Shown here: positions 8,538-20,042 of the stretch, piece after piece
Layout: the number at the start of each line of letters is the position of its first letter
How positions within the stretch are numbered: position 1 is the stretch's first letter
Assembly (NCBI RefSeq): GCF_003634215.1
Contig: NZ_RBWX01000007.1
Coordinates: 298,001 to 362,000 of the forward strand
Length of the DNA stretch: 64,000 nt
From: Sphingosinicella microcystinivorans
GTDB taxonomy: Bacteria; Pseudomonadota; Alphaproteobacteria; Sphingomonadales; Sphingomonadaceae
Direction: 5' to 3'
Program-made: the position numbers and the translations under genes
The notes under the pieces: generated by a model
Told to the model about the DNA's origin: nothing
Database searches by the model: none
What the model saw: the letters and a program-made list of their open reading frames with translations, nothing else

Positions 8538-10130
8538 ATGAGCGAGATGCCGGTGAAGGTCACCCGGGCACTGATTTCGGTTTCGGACAAGACGGGCGTG
8601 GTCGACCTCGCGAAAGCGCTCGCTGCGCGCGGTGTCGAACTGCTCTCGACGGGCGGCACGGCGAAGGCGCTGCGCGACGCGGGGCTCGCCGTGAAGGACG
8701 TCTCCGAGCACACCGGCTTTCCCGAGATGATGGACGGGCGCGTGAAGACGCTGCATCCGAAGGTGCACGGCGGGCTTCTGGCGCTGCGCGATCATCCCGA
8801 GCACGCCGCCGCGATGCGCGACCACGACATCACGCCGATCGACGTGGTGGTGGTGAACCTCTACCCATTCGAGGCAACGGTGGCGAAGGGCGCCGCGCGT
8901 GACGAGATTATCGAGAACATCGATATCGGCGGTCCTTCGATGGTGCGCTCTGCGGCGAAGAACCACGGTTATGTCGCGATCCTCACCGATCCCGCCGACT
9001 ACGCGGAGTTCATCGCGGCGCTTGATGCCAATGACGGAGCGACTGACCTTGCGCTGAGGAAGCGGCTCGCCGCGAAGGCGTTCGCGGCGACGGCGGCATA
9101 TGACAGCGCGATCTCCTCGTGGTTTGCATTCGGCGATCAGGGGAAGCTGTTTCCCGATACGCTGACGCTCGCGATGACATGCGGCGGTGAACTGCGCTAC
9201 GGCGAGAATCCGCATCAGAAGGCGGCGTTCTATGCGCCGCGCGGGCCGCACACGAACGGTATCGGGCAGGCCCGGCAGGTGCAGGGCAAGGAACTCAGCT
9301 ACAACAATCTGAACGACGCCGACGGCGCGCTCGAACTCATTGCCGAGTTCAAGGACGCGGGGCCTGCCGTCGCGATCATCAAGCACGCGAACCCGTGCGG
9401 CGTGGCGACGGGCGCGAGCCTTGCCGATGCCTATGCGGCGGCGCTGGCGTGCGATCCGGTGTCGGCGTTCGGCGGGATCATCGCGGTCAACCGGCCGCTC
9501 GATGCGGCAGCGGCGGAAGCGATCACCGGCATCTTCACTGAAGTCGTCGTTGCGCCCGATGCCGATGAGGCCGCGCTTGCGATCTTCGCAAAGAAGAAGA
9601 ACCTGCGCCTGCTGCTCACCGCGTTGCCGGACCCGGCGCGCGGCGGCCTTGCGCTCAAGACCATCGCGGGCGGCTATCTGCTGCAATCGCGCGACAACGG
9701 CAGCATCGCCGAGACGGATCTCAAGATCGTCACCGCGCGTCAGCCGAGCCCGCAGGAACTTGCCGACATGCTGTTCGCGTGGCGCGTCGCAAAGCATGTG
9801 AAATCGAACGCGATCGTCTACGCCAAGGACGGCGCGACCGCGGGCATCGGCGCGGGGCAGATGAGCCGCCTCGATTCGGCGCGCATCGCTGCCTGGAAGG
9901 CACGCGACGCTGCCGATGCGGCGGGATGGGCGCAGTCGAAGACGGTCGGCTCGGCGGTGGCTTCGGATGCCTTCTTCCCGTTTGCGGACGGGCTGCTCGC
10001 GGCTGCGGAGGCGGGCGCGACGGCAGTGATCCAGCCGGGCGGTTCGATCCGCGACGACGAGGTTATCGCTGCAGCGAACGAGAAGGGCCTCGCCATGGCA
10101 TTCACGGGGATGCGCCACTTCCGGCACTAG
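8538..10130 (+). CDS. purH: bifunctional AICAR formyltransferase / IMP cyclohydrolase
   Basis: 530 residues, full length. The N-terminal MGS-like IMP cyclohydrolase domain (1 to about 145) shows [16 protein letters not shown] and [13 protein letters not shown]. The C-terminal AICAR transformylase domain has [13 protein letters not shown], the catalytic region [12 protein letters not shown], and [15 protein letters not shown]. It catalyses the last two steps of de novo IMP synthesis in the cytoplasm. The start follows CAGGACATACG. The next gene begins about 70 bases downstream. Confidence 0.97.
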   Translation: MSEMPVKVTRALISVSDKTGVVDLAKALAARGVELLSTGGTAKALRDAGLAVKDVSEHTGFPEMMDGRVKTLHPKVHGGLLALRDHPEHAAAMRDHDITPIDVVVVNLYPFEATVAKGAARDEIIENIDIGGPSMVRSAAKNHGYVAILTDPADYAEFIAALDANDGATDLALRKRLAAKAFAATAAYDSAISSWFAFGDQGKLFPDTLTLAMTCGGELRYGENPHQKAAFYAPRGPHTNGIGQARQVQGKELSYNNLNDADGALELIAEFKDAGPAVAIIKHANPCGVATGASLADAYAAALACDPVSAFGGIIAVNRPLDAAAAEAITGIFTEVVVAPDADEAALAIFAKKKNLRLLLTALPDPARGGLALKTIAGGYLLQSRDNGSIAETDLKIVTARQPSPQELADMLFAWRVAKHVKSNAIVYAKDGATAGIGAGQMSRLDSARIAAWKARDAADAAGWAQSKTVGSAVASDAFFPFADGLLAAAEAGATAVIQPGGSIRDDEVIAAANEKGLAMAFTGMRHFRH

Positions 10131-10200
10131 GACGAATCGTTCTTCTTTCGCTTTGAAAGGCGTAGCTTCCCACCTTCGCAACAGGGTGAGGGAGGAAGCC

Positions 10201-10686
10201 ATGCGTGTTCTCTGTCTCGGCATAGCGTTGGCGTTTTCAGCATCTACGGCGCTGGCGGCGGACATGAAGCTTTCGCCCGCCGATACGGCGGCGGCGTTCA
10301 AGGCGGCGGGGTTCGCGAAAAAGGGGAACCGCTGGGAAGGCTGCGGCGATCCGGGCACGGCGGCCTACACACCCGGCACGATCGAAACGGTGCGCGATGT
10401 GAACGGCGACGGCCAGCCGGAAGCGATCATCACCGAGGGCAGCAGCTATTGCTTTGGCAACACCGGCATGGGGTACGCCATCGTCAGCAAACAGGCGGCG
10501 GGCGGCTGGAAACTGATCACCGGCGGCCCCGGCATCCCGAACCTGCTCGCCACGAAAGGCGCGGGCGGTTGGCCGGACATCGAGATCGGAGGCCCCGGTT
10601 TCTGCTTCCCGGTCGAGCGCTGGAACGGCAAGGAATACCGGTTGCATCGGCATCAGTATGAAGGCAAGGCCTGCCGCCCAAGATAG
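10201..10686 (+). CDS. small secreted protein, function unknown
   Basis: 161 residues from the ATG at 10201, preceded by GAGGGAGGAAG. Residues 1-20 form a signal peptide ending ALA-AD. The mature part has DVNGDGQPEAIITEGSS, an EF-hand- or FG-GAP-like calcium loop, and three Cys that may form disulfides (GCGDPG, SSYCFG, GFCFP) plus a terminal KACRPR. It looks like a periplasmic beta-rich protein; I do not recognise a named family. The final Arg codon and stop (10681-10686) fall in the left arm of the long palindrome that follows, so the 3' end may have been set by that element. Confidence 0.75.
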   Translation: MRVLCLGIALAFSASTALAADMKLSPADTAAAFKAAGFAKKGNRWEGCGDPGTAAYTPGTIETVRDVNGDGQPEAIITEGSSYCFGNTGMGYAIVSKQAAGGWKLITGGPGIPNLLATKGAGGWPDIEIGGPGFCFPVERWNGKEYRLHRHQYEGKACRPR

Positions 10687-10823
10687 GCTTTCATTCGGGT
10701 GATGCTGGCCTGCAAGACGCGGTCTCCTGCGCTTCCGGTGCTCACGGACCTTAAAGTCCGCTCCGCTCCGGTTCTCGCAGACCACGCCTTTCGGCTCAGC
10801 CTGACCCGAATGAAAGCCTATCT
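10681..10823. repeat. 143-bp symmetric imperfect palindrome (MITE/BIME-like)
   Basis: Perfect 20-bp inverted ends (10681-10700 and 10804-10823: AGATAGGCTTTCATTCGGGT and its complement) flank an imperfectly symmetric interior. The centre is CGGAC-CTTAAA-GTCCG (10745-10760), exactly at the midpoint. The interior arms are related too: GCGGTCT on the left mirrors GTGGTCT read on the right. RNA or single-stranded DNA would fold as one long hairpin. No transposase and no obvious target duplication are visible. It lies between the secreted protein gene and trmB. Copy number elsewhere cannot be seen from this window. Confidence 0.75.
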
Positions 10824-10846
10824 TCAGTCTCTGATGAAGAGTTTTG

Positions 10847-11527
10847 ATGTCCGATCCGACCACAATCCGCCGCCTGTACGGAAGGCGACAGGCGTTTGCG
10901 CTGCGTAACCGGGCGCAGCGGCTTGTCGAGGAATTGCTGCCCACCGTGGCGGTGCCCAAAGAAGGCCCGCTGGATGCGGCGCGGCTGTTCGGCAAGGCGT
11001 GCCCGCTGGAGCTGGAGATCGGGTTCGGCAAGGGGGAACACCTCGTTGCCCACGCCGGCGCACGACCGGAAACCGGATTCATCGGCTGCGAGCCGTTCCT
11101 GAACGGCGTGACCGGGTTGCTCGGCCATATCGAGGATGAGGGGCTTTCGAATGTCCGCGTCCACGACGGCGATGCGCTGAACGTACTGGAGCGTCTGCCC
11201 GATGCGGTGTTGGAGCGCGTTTATCTGCTGCACCCCGATCCGTGGCCGAAGGCGCGGCACGCGAAGCGACGCTTCGTCAATCCCGGGCCGCTCGACTTGA
11301 TCGCCGCGAAGCTGAAGCCGGGCGGCGAGTTCCGGCTGGCCACCGATCATCCTGTCTACATGCGCTGGGCGGTGATGCAGATGGCGCGGCGCGACGATTT
11401 CGAATGGCTTGCCGAGCGGGCGTCCGACTGGGAAACTCGCCCCGACGACTGGCCCGCAACGCGTTACGGCGAATGGGCTGCCGGTGAAGGACGCCCGATC
11501 TGGTATTTCCGATATCTGCGGAAATAG
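10847..11527 (+). CDS. trmB: tRNA (guanine-N7)-methyltransferase
   Basis: 226 residues from ATG 10847; a TTG three bases upstream is less likely. The SAM site is LEIGFGKGEHLVAHA, and the signature LLHPDPWPKARHAKRRF is characteristic of TrmB. It forms m7G46 in the variable loop of tRNAs. The long palindrome ends only 23 bases before the start, close enough to affect its expression. The next gene starts ten bases after the stop, so the two are probably co-transcribed. Confidence 0.95.
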   Translation: MSDPTTIRRLYGRRQAFALRNRAQRLVEELLPTVAVPKEGPLDAARLFGKACPLELEIGFGKGEHLVAHAGARPETGFIGCEPFLNGVTGLLGHIEDEGLSNVRVHDGDALNVLERLPDAVLERVYLLHPDPWPKARHAKRRFVNPGPLDLIAAKLKPGGEFRLATDHPVYMRWAVMQMARRDDFEWLAERASDWETRPDDWPATRYGEWAAGEGRPIWYFRYLRK

Positions 11528-11537
11528 GGAGAATGAC

Positions 11538-12338
11538 ATGACCGCGAACGAAGCCTTTGTAACGACCACAATGGAAGGCGGCGTTCTTCGGTTGACGCTG
11601 AATGCGTCTTCTTCGCGCAACAGCCTGTCCTTCGCGATGATCGAGGCGCTTCGCGCGGCTCTCCGCGCGGCGGATGTGGACCGCGACGTGCGGGTCATCG
11701 TGATCGCGGCGGCCGGGCATGTGTTTTCCGCCGGGCATGATCTCAAGGAAATGGATGCAGCGCGCGCCGCGGAGGATGGCGGGCGCGGCGCGTTCATTCG
11801 GCTGTTCGAGGCGTGCGGCCAGCTGATGCAGGAAATCGTGAACCATCGCTGCCCGGTGATCGCCGAAGTTGCGGGCGTCGCGACGGCCGCCGGGTGCCAG
11901 CTCGTTGCGAGCTGCGACCTTGCCGTGGCGGGCAGGGCCGCGCGGTTCGCGACACCGGGCGTGCGGATCGGGCTGTTCTGCTCAACACCGATGGTGGCGC
12001 TGACGCGCAACCTTTCGGCGAAGCACGCGATGGAAATGCTGCTGACCGGCGATCTGATCGATGCAGAGCGCGCCGCCGAAATCGGCCTCGTCAACCGCGT
12101 GGTGGATGACGCCGCGCTCACCGCCGAGACGATGGCGCTCGCAGCGCAGATCGCGGGGCGATCGCAGCTGACGGTCGGCATCGGCAAGCGCGCTTTCTAT
12201 GCGCAGCGCGAAATGCCGCTCGCCGAGGCCTATGCCTATGCGTCGACGGTGATGGCAGAAAACATGATGGCGGCCGACGCCTGCGAGGGCATCGGCGCCT
12301 TCATCGCGAAACGCGATCCCGTCTGGACCGATTCCTGA
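11538..12338 (+). CDS. crotonase-fold protein, ECHDC3-type
   Basis: 266 residues from ATG 11538 with GGGAG upstream. The fold and oxyanion loop are visible (FSAGHDLKEMD, 63-72, and AGVATAAGCQLVASCDLAVA). The two catalytic Glu of enoyl-CoA hydratases are replaced: Q121 in AAGCQL and G141 in ATPGVRIG. The motif CDLAVAGRAARFATPG with GLFCSTP is that of the ECHDC3 subgroup, whose reaction is unsettled. It is unlikely to be a normal hydratase. It follows trmB by ten bases and converges on the sugar dehydrogenase gene three bases away. Confidence 0.82.
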   Translation: MTANEAFVTTTMEGGVLRLTLNASSSRNSLSFAMIEALRAALRAADVDRDVRVIVIAAAGHVFSAGHDLKEMDAARAAEDGGRGAFIRLFEACGQLMQEIVNHRCPVIAEVAGVATAAGCQLVASCDLAVAGRAARFATPGVRIGLFCSTPMVALTRNLSAKHAMEMLLTGDLIDAERAAEIGLVNRVVDDAALTAETMALAAQIAGRSQLTVGIGKRAFYAQREMPLAEAYAYASTVMAENMMAADACEGIGAFIAKRDPVWTDS

Positions 12339-12341
12339 GGC

Positions 12342-13496
12342 TCAAGACGCGGACGTCAGCTTCAACAGGCGGCCGTTTTTCCCGTCCTCCAGCAGCCAGA
12401 TCGCGCCGTCCGGGCCTTGCTCCACCGCGCGGATGCGGGCGTCCATCGGCCACTCGTCGGCCTTGGCCGCGGTTTCGCCATCAAGGTCTACGCGAATCAG
12501 TGCCTCGCCGGAAAGCGCGCCGATGAAGGCGTCGCCCTTCCATTCGGGGAACAGGTCGCCCTTGTAGATGAGCAGACTTGATGGCGAGATCGAGGGATTC
12601 CAGAAGACCTTCGGCGGTTCAAAGCCGTCGCCGGGCTTGTGGTCGGGGATCGGCTTGCCGTCGTAGTGATCGCCGTTCGAGGCTTTCGGGTAGCCGTAGT
12701 TCACGCCTTTGCGGATGAGATTGAGCTCATCGCCGCCCGCCGGGCCCATCTCCGTTTCCCACAGGCGCCCTTCACTGTCGAAATCGATGCCGAGCGGATT
12801 GCGAATACCATAGGCCCAGACCTGCGCCTTCACGCGGCCCTGATCGTAGAACGGATTGTCCGAGGGGATCATGCCCGTGTCGGAAAGGCGCACGATCTTG
12901 CCGAGGTTTGCGGTGAGGTCCTGCGCGGGATCGAACTTCTGCCGCTCGCCGCTCGACACGTACATCATGCCGTCGGGGCCGAAGGCGATTCGGTGGCCGT
13001 AGTGGCCGCGACCGGTGACCTTCGGTTCCTGACGCCAGATCACCTGAAGGCCTTCGATGCGGGGCGGGCCGCCCTCCAGAACCAGCTTGCCGCGCGCGAT
13101 CGCGGCACCGCGCGTGCCGCCGTCTCCCGCTTCTGCGAAGCTGAGATAGATATAGCCGTTGTTCGCGAAATCAGGGTGCACCGCGACGTCGCCGAGGCCG
13201 CCCTGTCCACCGTAATCGACATTGGGCACGCCAGCGACATCGACCGTTTCGCCCCCAAGGCGGACGAGCTTCAGCACGCCCTTCTTTTCGGTGATGAGGA
13301 GGCGGCCATCTGGGAGGAAGGCGAGCGCCCACGGCTCTTCGAACGTGCCCATTTCGGCGGCGGTGAAGGGTTTGCCGCTCTTTGCCGTGGCGGCCGGGGC
13401 GGTGTCGGCGTTGTCGCCGGCGGCGGTGCCGTTCGCGCCGCAGGCGGCAAGGCCGAGCGCGGAAACGAAGGCGAGCGCGGATAGGGAGCGGATCAT
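12342..13496 (-). CDS. PQQ-dependent sugar dehydrogenase-like lipoprotein
   Basis: 384 residues. The N terminus is a lipoprotein signal peptide with lipobox LAAC (Cys near 19), so it should be membrane-anchored on the periplasmic side. The rest is the six-bladed propeller of the glucose/sorbosone dehydrogenase family: FEEPWALAFLPDGRLLITEKKG, VAVHPDFANNGYIYLSFA, GHRIAFGPDGMMYVSSGER, YGIRNPLGIDFDSEGRLWETEMGPAGGDELN. Soluble GDH-like enzymes use PQQ and calcium; many homologues have unknown substrates. No PQQ synthesis gene is in the window. It is monocistronic and divergent from rimP. Confidence 0.85.
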   Translation of the reverse strand: MIRSLSALAFVSALGLAACGANGTAAGDNADTAPAATAKSGKPFTAAEMGTFEEPWALAFLPDGRLLITEKKGVLKLVRLGGETVDVAGVPNVDYGGQGGLGDVAVHPDFANNGYIYLSFAEAGDGGTRGAAIARGKLVLEGGPPRIEGLQVIWRQEPKVTGRGHYGHRIAFGPDGMMYVSSGERQKFDPAQDLTANLGKIVRLSDTGMIPSDNPFYDQGRVKAQVWAYGIRNPLGIDFDSEGRLWETEMGPAGGDELNLIRKGVNYGYPKASNGDHYDGKPIPDHKPGDGFEPPKVFWNPSISPSSLLIYKGDLFPEWKGDAFIGALSGEALIRVDLDGETAAKADEWPMDARIRAVEQGPDGAIWLLEDGKNGRLLKLTSAS

Positions 13497-13654
13497 TGCG
13501 GCAATGTCTCCAACATTCGGGGGAATGGCCGCAGGCTAGCCAGATGTTCGGCCACTGACAAATGCCTATGGCGCTCCCCGGGCGGCCTCTCTTGCAGGGC
13601 GCGGGCTTTGCGCCTATATGAGCGGCGTTCTCCACATGGGTAGTCCAAGCGGAG

Positions 13655-13679
13655 GTCGGTTCCAAGGTTCGGGACCGGC
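13655..13679 (+). promoter_or_regulatory. hairpin in the rimP leader
   Basis: A 9-bp stem (13655-13663 with 13671-13679, two G-U pairs) and loop AAGGTTC, ending 34 bases before the rimP start. Structured leaders before rimP-nusA-infB operons are known in other proteobacteria and thought to act in attenuation. Whether this one is homologous cannot be told here. The 217-base gap 13497-13713 must also hold the divergent promoters for rimP and the sugar dehydrogenase gene. Confidence 0.4.
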
Positions 13680-13713
13680 GCCGAAGGGGTGTATCCGCTA
13701 GGGAGGCTGGAGT

Positions 13714-14250
13714 TTGACGGACACAAAAGCGCTCGAGGCACTGGTGGAGCCGATCGCAACTGCGATGGGCTTCGATCTTGTGCGTGTCGCGCTGATGAAG
13801 GGTGCGGGCGGGCTGACGCTGCAGGTGATGGCGGAAGACCCGGCGACGCGGCAGCTCACCATCGACCAGTGTGCGGCGCTGAGCCGCCGCGTGTCGGACA
13901 TGCTCGACGAGGTCGACCCGATTCCGGATGAATATAATCTGGAAGTGAGTTCGCCCGGGATCGACCGTCCGCTGACCCGGCTTCAGGATTTTGCCGACTG
14001 GGCCGGATATGTCGCGAAGATGCAGCTCGCCGAACCGGTGGAGGGGCGGAAGCGACTTCAGGGGCACATTCTCGGCATCGAAAATGCTATGGTACGCATC
14101 GCTGTCGAGGGACTCGGCGAAACCGCGGTGCCGTTTGCAAATATAGCCAGCGCGAAGCTGGTGTTGACCGATGATCTCATCAAGGCAACGAAGCCGCTCT
14201 CCAGCGAGGGCGTCGACGCGTTAGACGAAGAAGAAGAGGAAGACGACTGA
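13714..14250 (+). CDS. rimP: ribosome maturation factor RimP
   Basis: 178 residues. The start is a TTG, placed seven bases after a strong GGGAGG and giving the normal N terminus TDTKALEALVEPIATAMGFDLVRV. The RimP core is visible: GGLTLQVMAEDP, IDQCAALSRRVSDMLDE, YNLEVSSPGIDRPL. The C terminus ends in a very acidic EEEEEDD tail. It acts in maturation of the 30S subunit. It is the first gene of the nusA-infB operon; its TGA shares one base with the nusA ATG (TGATG). Confidence 0.95.
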   Translation: MTDTKALEALVEPIATAMGFDLVRVALMKGAGGLTLQVMAEDPATRQLTIDQCAALSRRVSDMLDEVDPIPDEYNLEVSSPGIDRPLTRLQDFADWAGYVAKMQLAEPVEGRKRLQGHILGIENAMVRIAVEGLGETAVPFANIASAKLVLTDDLIKATKPLSSEGVDALDEEEEEDD

Positions 14251-15809
14251 TGGCCACCGCGATTTCCGCCAACAAGGCCGAGCTGCTGGCGATTGCCGAC
14301 GCTGTTGCGCGCGAGAAGTCGATCGATCGCATGATCGTGATCGAGGCGATGGAAGAGGCCATCCAGCGCGCCGCCCGCGCCCGCTACGGCGCCGAGAACG
14401 ACATCCGCGCCAAGATCGATCCGGTCTCGGGCGAAATGCGCCTGTGGCGCGTGCTCGAAGTGGTCGAGGCGCCTGAGGATCATTTCAAGCAGATCAGTCT
14501 TGTCGACGCGCAGAAGCGCGACAAGAAGAGCGCCATCGGCGACTTCGTCGTCGACCCGCTGCCGCCGATCGAGTTCGGCCGCATTGCCGCGCAGGCGGCG
14601 AAGCAGGTGATCGTGCAGAAGGTGCGCGATGCCGAGCGCGAGCGTCAGTACGAGGAATTCAAGGACCGCGTGAACGAGGTGACGACGGGCGTCGTCAAGC
14701 GTGTCGAGTTCGGCCACGTCGTCGTCGACCTCGGCCGCGCCGAGGGCGTCATCCGCCGTGACCAGCAGATCCCGCGCGAAATCCTGCGCGTGAACGACCG
14801 CGTGCGGTGCCTCATCAAGGACGTGCGCCGGGAAAACCGTGGCCCGCAGATTTTCCTGTCGCGCGCGGCGGGCGAATACATGAAGAAGCTGTTCGCGCAG
14901 GAAGTGCCCGAGATTTACGACGGCATCATCGAAATCAAGGCCGTTGCGCGTGATCCGGGCAGCCGCGCGAAGATCGGCGTCATCAGCCGCGACTCGTCGA
15001 TCGATCCGGTCGGCGCGTGCGTCGGCATGAAGGGCAGCCGCGTGCAGGCGGTCGTGCAGGAACTGCAGGGCGAGAAGATCGACATCATCCCCTGGTCGCC
15101 CGACATCGCGACCTTCGTGGTGAACGCGCTGCAGCCCGCCGAAGTGGCGAAGGTCGTGATCGACGAGGAAGAGCAGCGCATCGAGGTGGTCGTTCCCGAC
15201 GACCAGCTTTCGCTCGCCATCGGTCGTCGCGGCCAGAACGTGCGCCTCGCCAGCCAGCTGACCGGTCACCAGATCGACATCATGACCGAGGCCGACGAAA
15301 GTGAACGCCGCCAGAAGGAATTCGTCGAGCGGTCCGAGATGTTCATGAACGAACTCGATGTGGACGAGACGCTCGCACAGCTGCTCGTCGCAGAGGGCTT
15401 CACGGAGCTCGAGGAAGTCGCTTACGTCGAGACCGAGGAGCTCGCCGCGATCGAGGGCTTCGACGAGGATCTCGCTGGCGAGCTTCAGAACCGTGCCACC
15501 GAGGGGCTGGAGCGCCGCGAGGCCGCGGCCCGCGAGGAGCGCCGCGCGCTCGGCGTCGAGGACGCGCTTGGCGAGATCGAGGGGCTGACCGAGAAGATGC
15601 TCGTGACGCTCGGCAAGGCCGGCATCAAGACGCTCGACGATCTCGGCGATCTCGCGACCGACGAACTCGTCTCCAAGCGCGAGGGCGTGCTCAAGGAGTA
15701 CGGCCTCAGCGAAGCCGACGGCAACCGCATCATCATGGCGGCCCGCGCCCACTGGTTCGAGGGCGAAGACGCATCCGGGGAGGACGCACCCGCGGATGCC
15801 GAAGCATGA
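14250..15809 (+). CDS. nusA: transcription termination/antitermination protein NusA
   Basis: 519 residues. In order: the N-terminal RNA-polymerase-binding domain with the early [16 protein letters not shown] helix, an S1 domain (about 135-200, [21 protein letters not shown]), two KH domains (about 230-345, with [15 protein letters not shown] and [16 protein letters not shown]), and C-terminal helix-hairpin-helix repeats followed by an acidic tail. It controls pausing, termination and rRNA antitermination. It overlaps rimP by one base and rnpM by 14 bases. Confidence 0.97.
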   Translation: MATAISANKAELLAIADAVAREKSIDRMIVIEAMEEAIQRAARARYGAENDIRAKIDPVSGEMRLWRVLEVVEAPEDHFKQISLVDAQKRDKKSAIGDFVVDPLPPIEFGRIAAQAAKQVIVQKVRDAERERQYEEFKDRVNEVTTGVVKRVEFGHVVVDLGRAEGVIRRDQQIPREILRVNDRVRCLIKDVRRENRGPQIFLSRAAGEYMKKLFAQEVPEIYDGIIEIKAVARDPGSRAKIGVISRDSSIDPVGACVGMKGSRVQAVVQELQGEKIDIIPWSPDIATFVVNALQPAEVAKVVIDEEEQRIEVVVPDDQLSLAIGRRGQNVRLASQLTGHQIDIMTEADESERRQKEFVERSEMFMNELDVDETLAQLLVAEGFTELEEVAYVETEELAAIEGFDEDLAGELQNRATEGLERREAAAREERRALGVEDALGEIEGLTEKMLVTLGKAGIKTLDDLGDLATDELVSKREGVLKEYGLSEADGNRIIMAARAHWFEGEDASGEDAPADAEA

Positions 15810-16449
15810 GCCCGAACGTCGCTGCATAATTAGCGGTGAGCGTGAAGGGCGGGACGCACTTGTGCGGCTCGCGCTTTCCCCCGACGGCGAGGTTCTGCCG
15901 GACATCGGCGCGCGCGCGCCGGGTCGCGGCGCGTGGGTGAAGCCTGACCGCGCGCTCGTTGCGGAAGCCGAGGCCAAGGGCAAGCTGAAGGGCGCGCTGC
16001 AACGCGCCTTCAAGGGCGATGTGAAACGCGTGCCCGACGGCATGGCCGAGCGTATCGAAACCGGCCTGAAACGCGCCGCGCTCGACCGGCTGGGGCTGGA
16101 GCTTCGCGCAGGCAATCTGCTCCTCGGCAGCGACCGCATCGCAGGGGCGGTGGACAGCGGCGAGGCGCGGCTTGTGCTGCACGCCGCCGACGCGGCGCCG
16201 GACGGGGTGCGCAAGCTGGCGCAGCGGTTGCATTCGGCGGGCGGAAAGGCCAAAGCAATCGCCTTGCCCGCGGGCCGGGATGAATTGTCCTTGGCGCTCG
16301 GGCAGGCCAATGTGGTACATGCCGCGCTTCGCGACCGGCAGGCGGCGCTTCGCGTCGAGTCTGCGGTCGGCCGTTGGCGCGCGTATCTCGGCCTGCATGA
16401 CGGAATCGGAATTGAGGGCGGTGAGCCGCCCGCTGGACTTGGGTTGTAA
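15796..16449 (+). CDS. rnpM: RnpM/YlxR family RNA-binding protein (DUF448)
   Basis: 217 residues, the long alphaproteobacterial form. The N-terminal YlxR domain (about 1-85) shows RCIISGEREGRDALVRLALSP and GRGAWV. The C-terminal part (about 95-200) resembles an L7Ae-like fold (LGLELRAGNLLLGSDRI). In Bacillus the YlxR protein binds RNase P RNA and affects its activity; the role here is inferred. The start lies inside the end of nusA (14-base overlap) and infB follows nine bases later, so it is tightly coupled within the operon. Confidence 0.88.
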   Translation: MPKHEPERRCIISGEREGRDALVRLALSPDGEVLPDIGARAPGRGAWVKPDRALVAEAEAKGKLKGALQRAFKGDVKRVPDGMAERIETGLKRAALDRLGLELRAGNLLLGSDRIAGAVDSGEARLVLHAADAAPDGVRKLAQRLHSAGGKAKAIALPAGRDELSLALGQANVVHAALRDRQAALRVESAVGRWRAYLGLHDGIGIEGGEPPAGLGL

Positions 16450-16458
16450 AGGGTACGA

Positions 16459-18984
<2,526 letters not shown>

Positions 18985-19004
18985 GGCGTTCGCGCGGATC
19001 GCTT

Positions 19005-19391
19005 ATGCGGCAGACGCAAACCCCTGAGGGCAAATCGGTCCGCCTGCTGCGGATCGGCGAGCAGGTCCGCCATGTGTTGGCGGGCGTGCTCGGCCGCGGC
19101 GAGGTTCGCGATCCGGTGCTCGAAACGCACATCGTCTCCGTGAGCGAGGTGCGCGTCTCGCCGGACCTGCGGATTGCCACCGCCTTCGTGAAGGCGCTCG
19201 GCGGCGACGATGACGAGGTGCTTGCCGCGCTGAAGCGTAACGCGAAGTACCTGCGCGGCGAAGTGGCGCGCTCGATGAGCACCAAATACACGCCCGAGCT
19301 CAAGTTCCGGCTTGATGAAAGCTACGAGGAAGCCAGCCGCATCGACGCGTTGCTGCGTGACCCGAAGGTGGCACGCGACCTCGAAGAGTAA
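19005..19391 (+). CDS. rbfA: ribosome-binding factor A
   Basis: 128 residues, the normal length, with a type II KH fold. Recognisable parts are [42 protein letters not shown], and [42 protein letters not shown]. It acts late in 30S subunit maturation. The TAA stop shares its last base with the ATG of tdk (TAATG), so tdk is read from the same message. Confidence 0.95.
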   Translation: MRQTQTPEGKSVRLLRIGEQVRHVLAGVLGRGEVRDPVLETHIVSVSEVRVSPDLRIATAFVKALGGDDDEVLAALKRNAKYLRGEVARSMSTKYTPELKFRLDESYEEASRIDALLRDPKVARDLEE

Positions 19392-19969
19392 TGGCGAAGC
19401 TGTATTTCTACTTCGCGTCGATGAACGCAGGGAAATCGACGACGCTGCTGCAATCGAGCTTCAACTATGTCGAGCGTGGGATGCGGACGCTGCTTTTCAC
19501 GGCGGCGGTCGACGATCGCGGCGGGCGCGGGCGGATCAATTCGCGGATCGGGCTTGAAGCGGAGGCCATTCCCTTTTCGGACGATACCGACCTCGATGTG
19601 ATCATTTCCGCCGAGCACGGCGCGGCGGAGATCGGCTGCGTCATGGTGGACGAGGCGCAATTCCTGAGTCGAAAGCAGGTCGACCAGCTTGCGGCAGTGT
19701 GCGACCGGCTTGGCATCCCTGTGCTGGCGTATGGGCTTCGCACCGATTTCCGGGGCGAACTGTTCGAAGGGAGTGCGCGGCTGCTCGCCATTGCCGACAA
19801 GCTCGTCGAGCTCAAGTCCGTGTGCGAATGCGGGCGCAAGGCGACAATGAACCTGCGCGTTGATGCGGAAGGGCGCCCGGTGAGCCAGGGCGCCCAGACC
19901 GATATCGGCGGTAACGACCGCTATGTGGCGCTTTGCCGGAAGCATTTTCTGGAACGTCTCGCGTCCTGA
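19391..19969 (+). CDS. tdk: thymidine kinase, type II
   Basis: 192 residues. The P-loop is MNAGKST (11-17), the Mg-binding motif VDEAQFLS, and the lasso domain carries the zinc Cys motif VCECGRKA with a matching LCRKH near the C terminus. The family phosphorylates thymidine for salvage to dTMP. The insertion between rbfA and truB is not the textbook order, but the one-base overlap with rbfA shows it is part of the transcript. In this setting it links nucleotide salvage to the translation operon, an inference from position only. Confidence 0.92.
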   Translation: MAKLYFYFASMNAGKSTTLLQSSFNYVERGMRTLLFTAAVDDRGGRGRINSRIGLEAEAIPFSDDTDLDVIISAEHGAAEIGCVMVDEAQFLSRKQVDQLAAVCDRLGIPVLAYGLRTDFRGELFEGSARLLAIADKLVELKSVCECGRKATMNLRVDAEGRPVSQGAQTDIGGNDRYVALCRKHFLERLAS

Positions 19970-20042
19970 ACGGGAACCGACCTCGCCGCTCAGCCGTCGT
20001 TCACCCGAAGGGGGCGTATAAGGACCACGAAGGAGACAGGGC

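Noticed and set aside
8031-10358. A 775-residue minus-strand frame opposite purH
   Set aside because: Shadow frame of purH and the heparinase-like gene; composition is Arg-rich and no motif is recognisable.
10699-10908. A 69-residue plus-strand frame from the palindrome into trmB
   Set aside because: Lies within the inverted repeat and the out-of-frame start of trmB; no ribosome site and no similarity.
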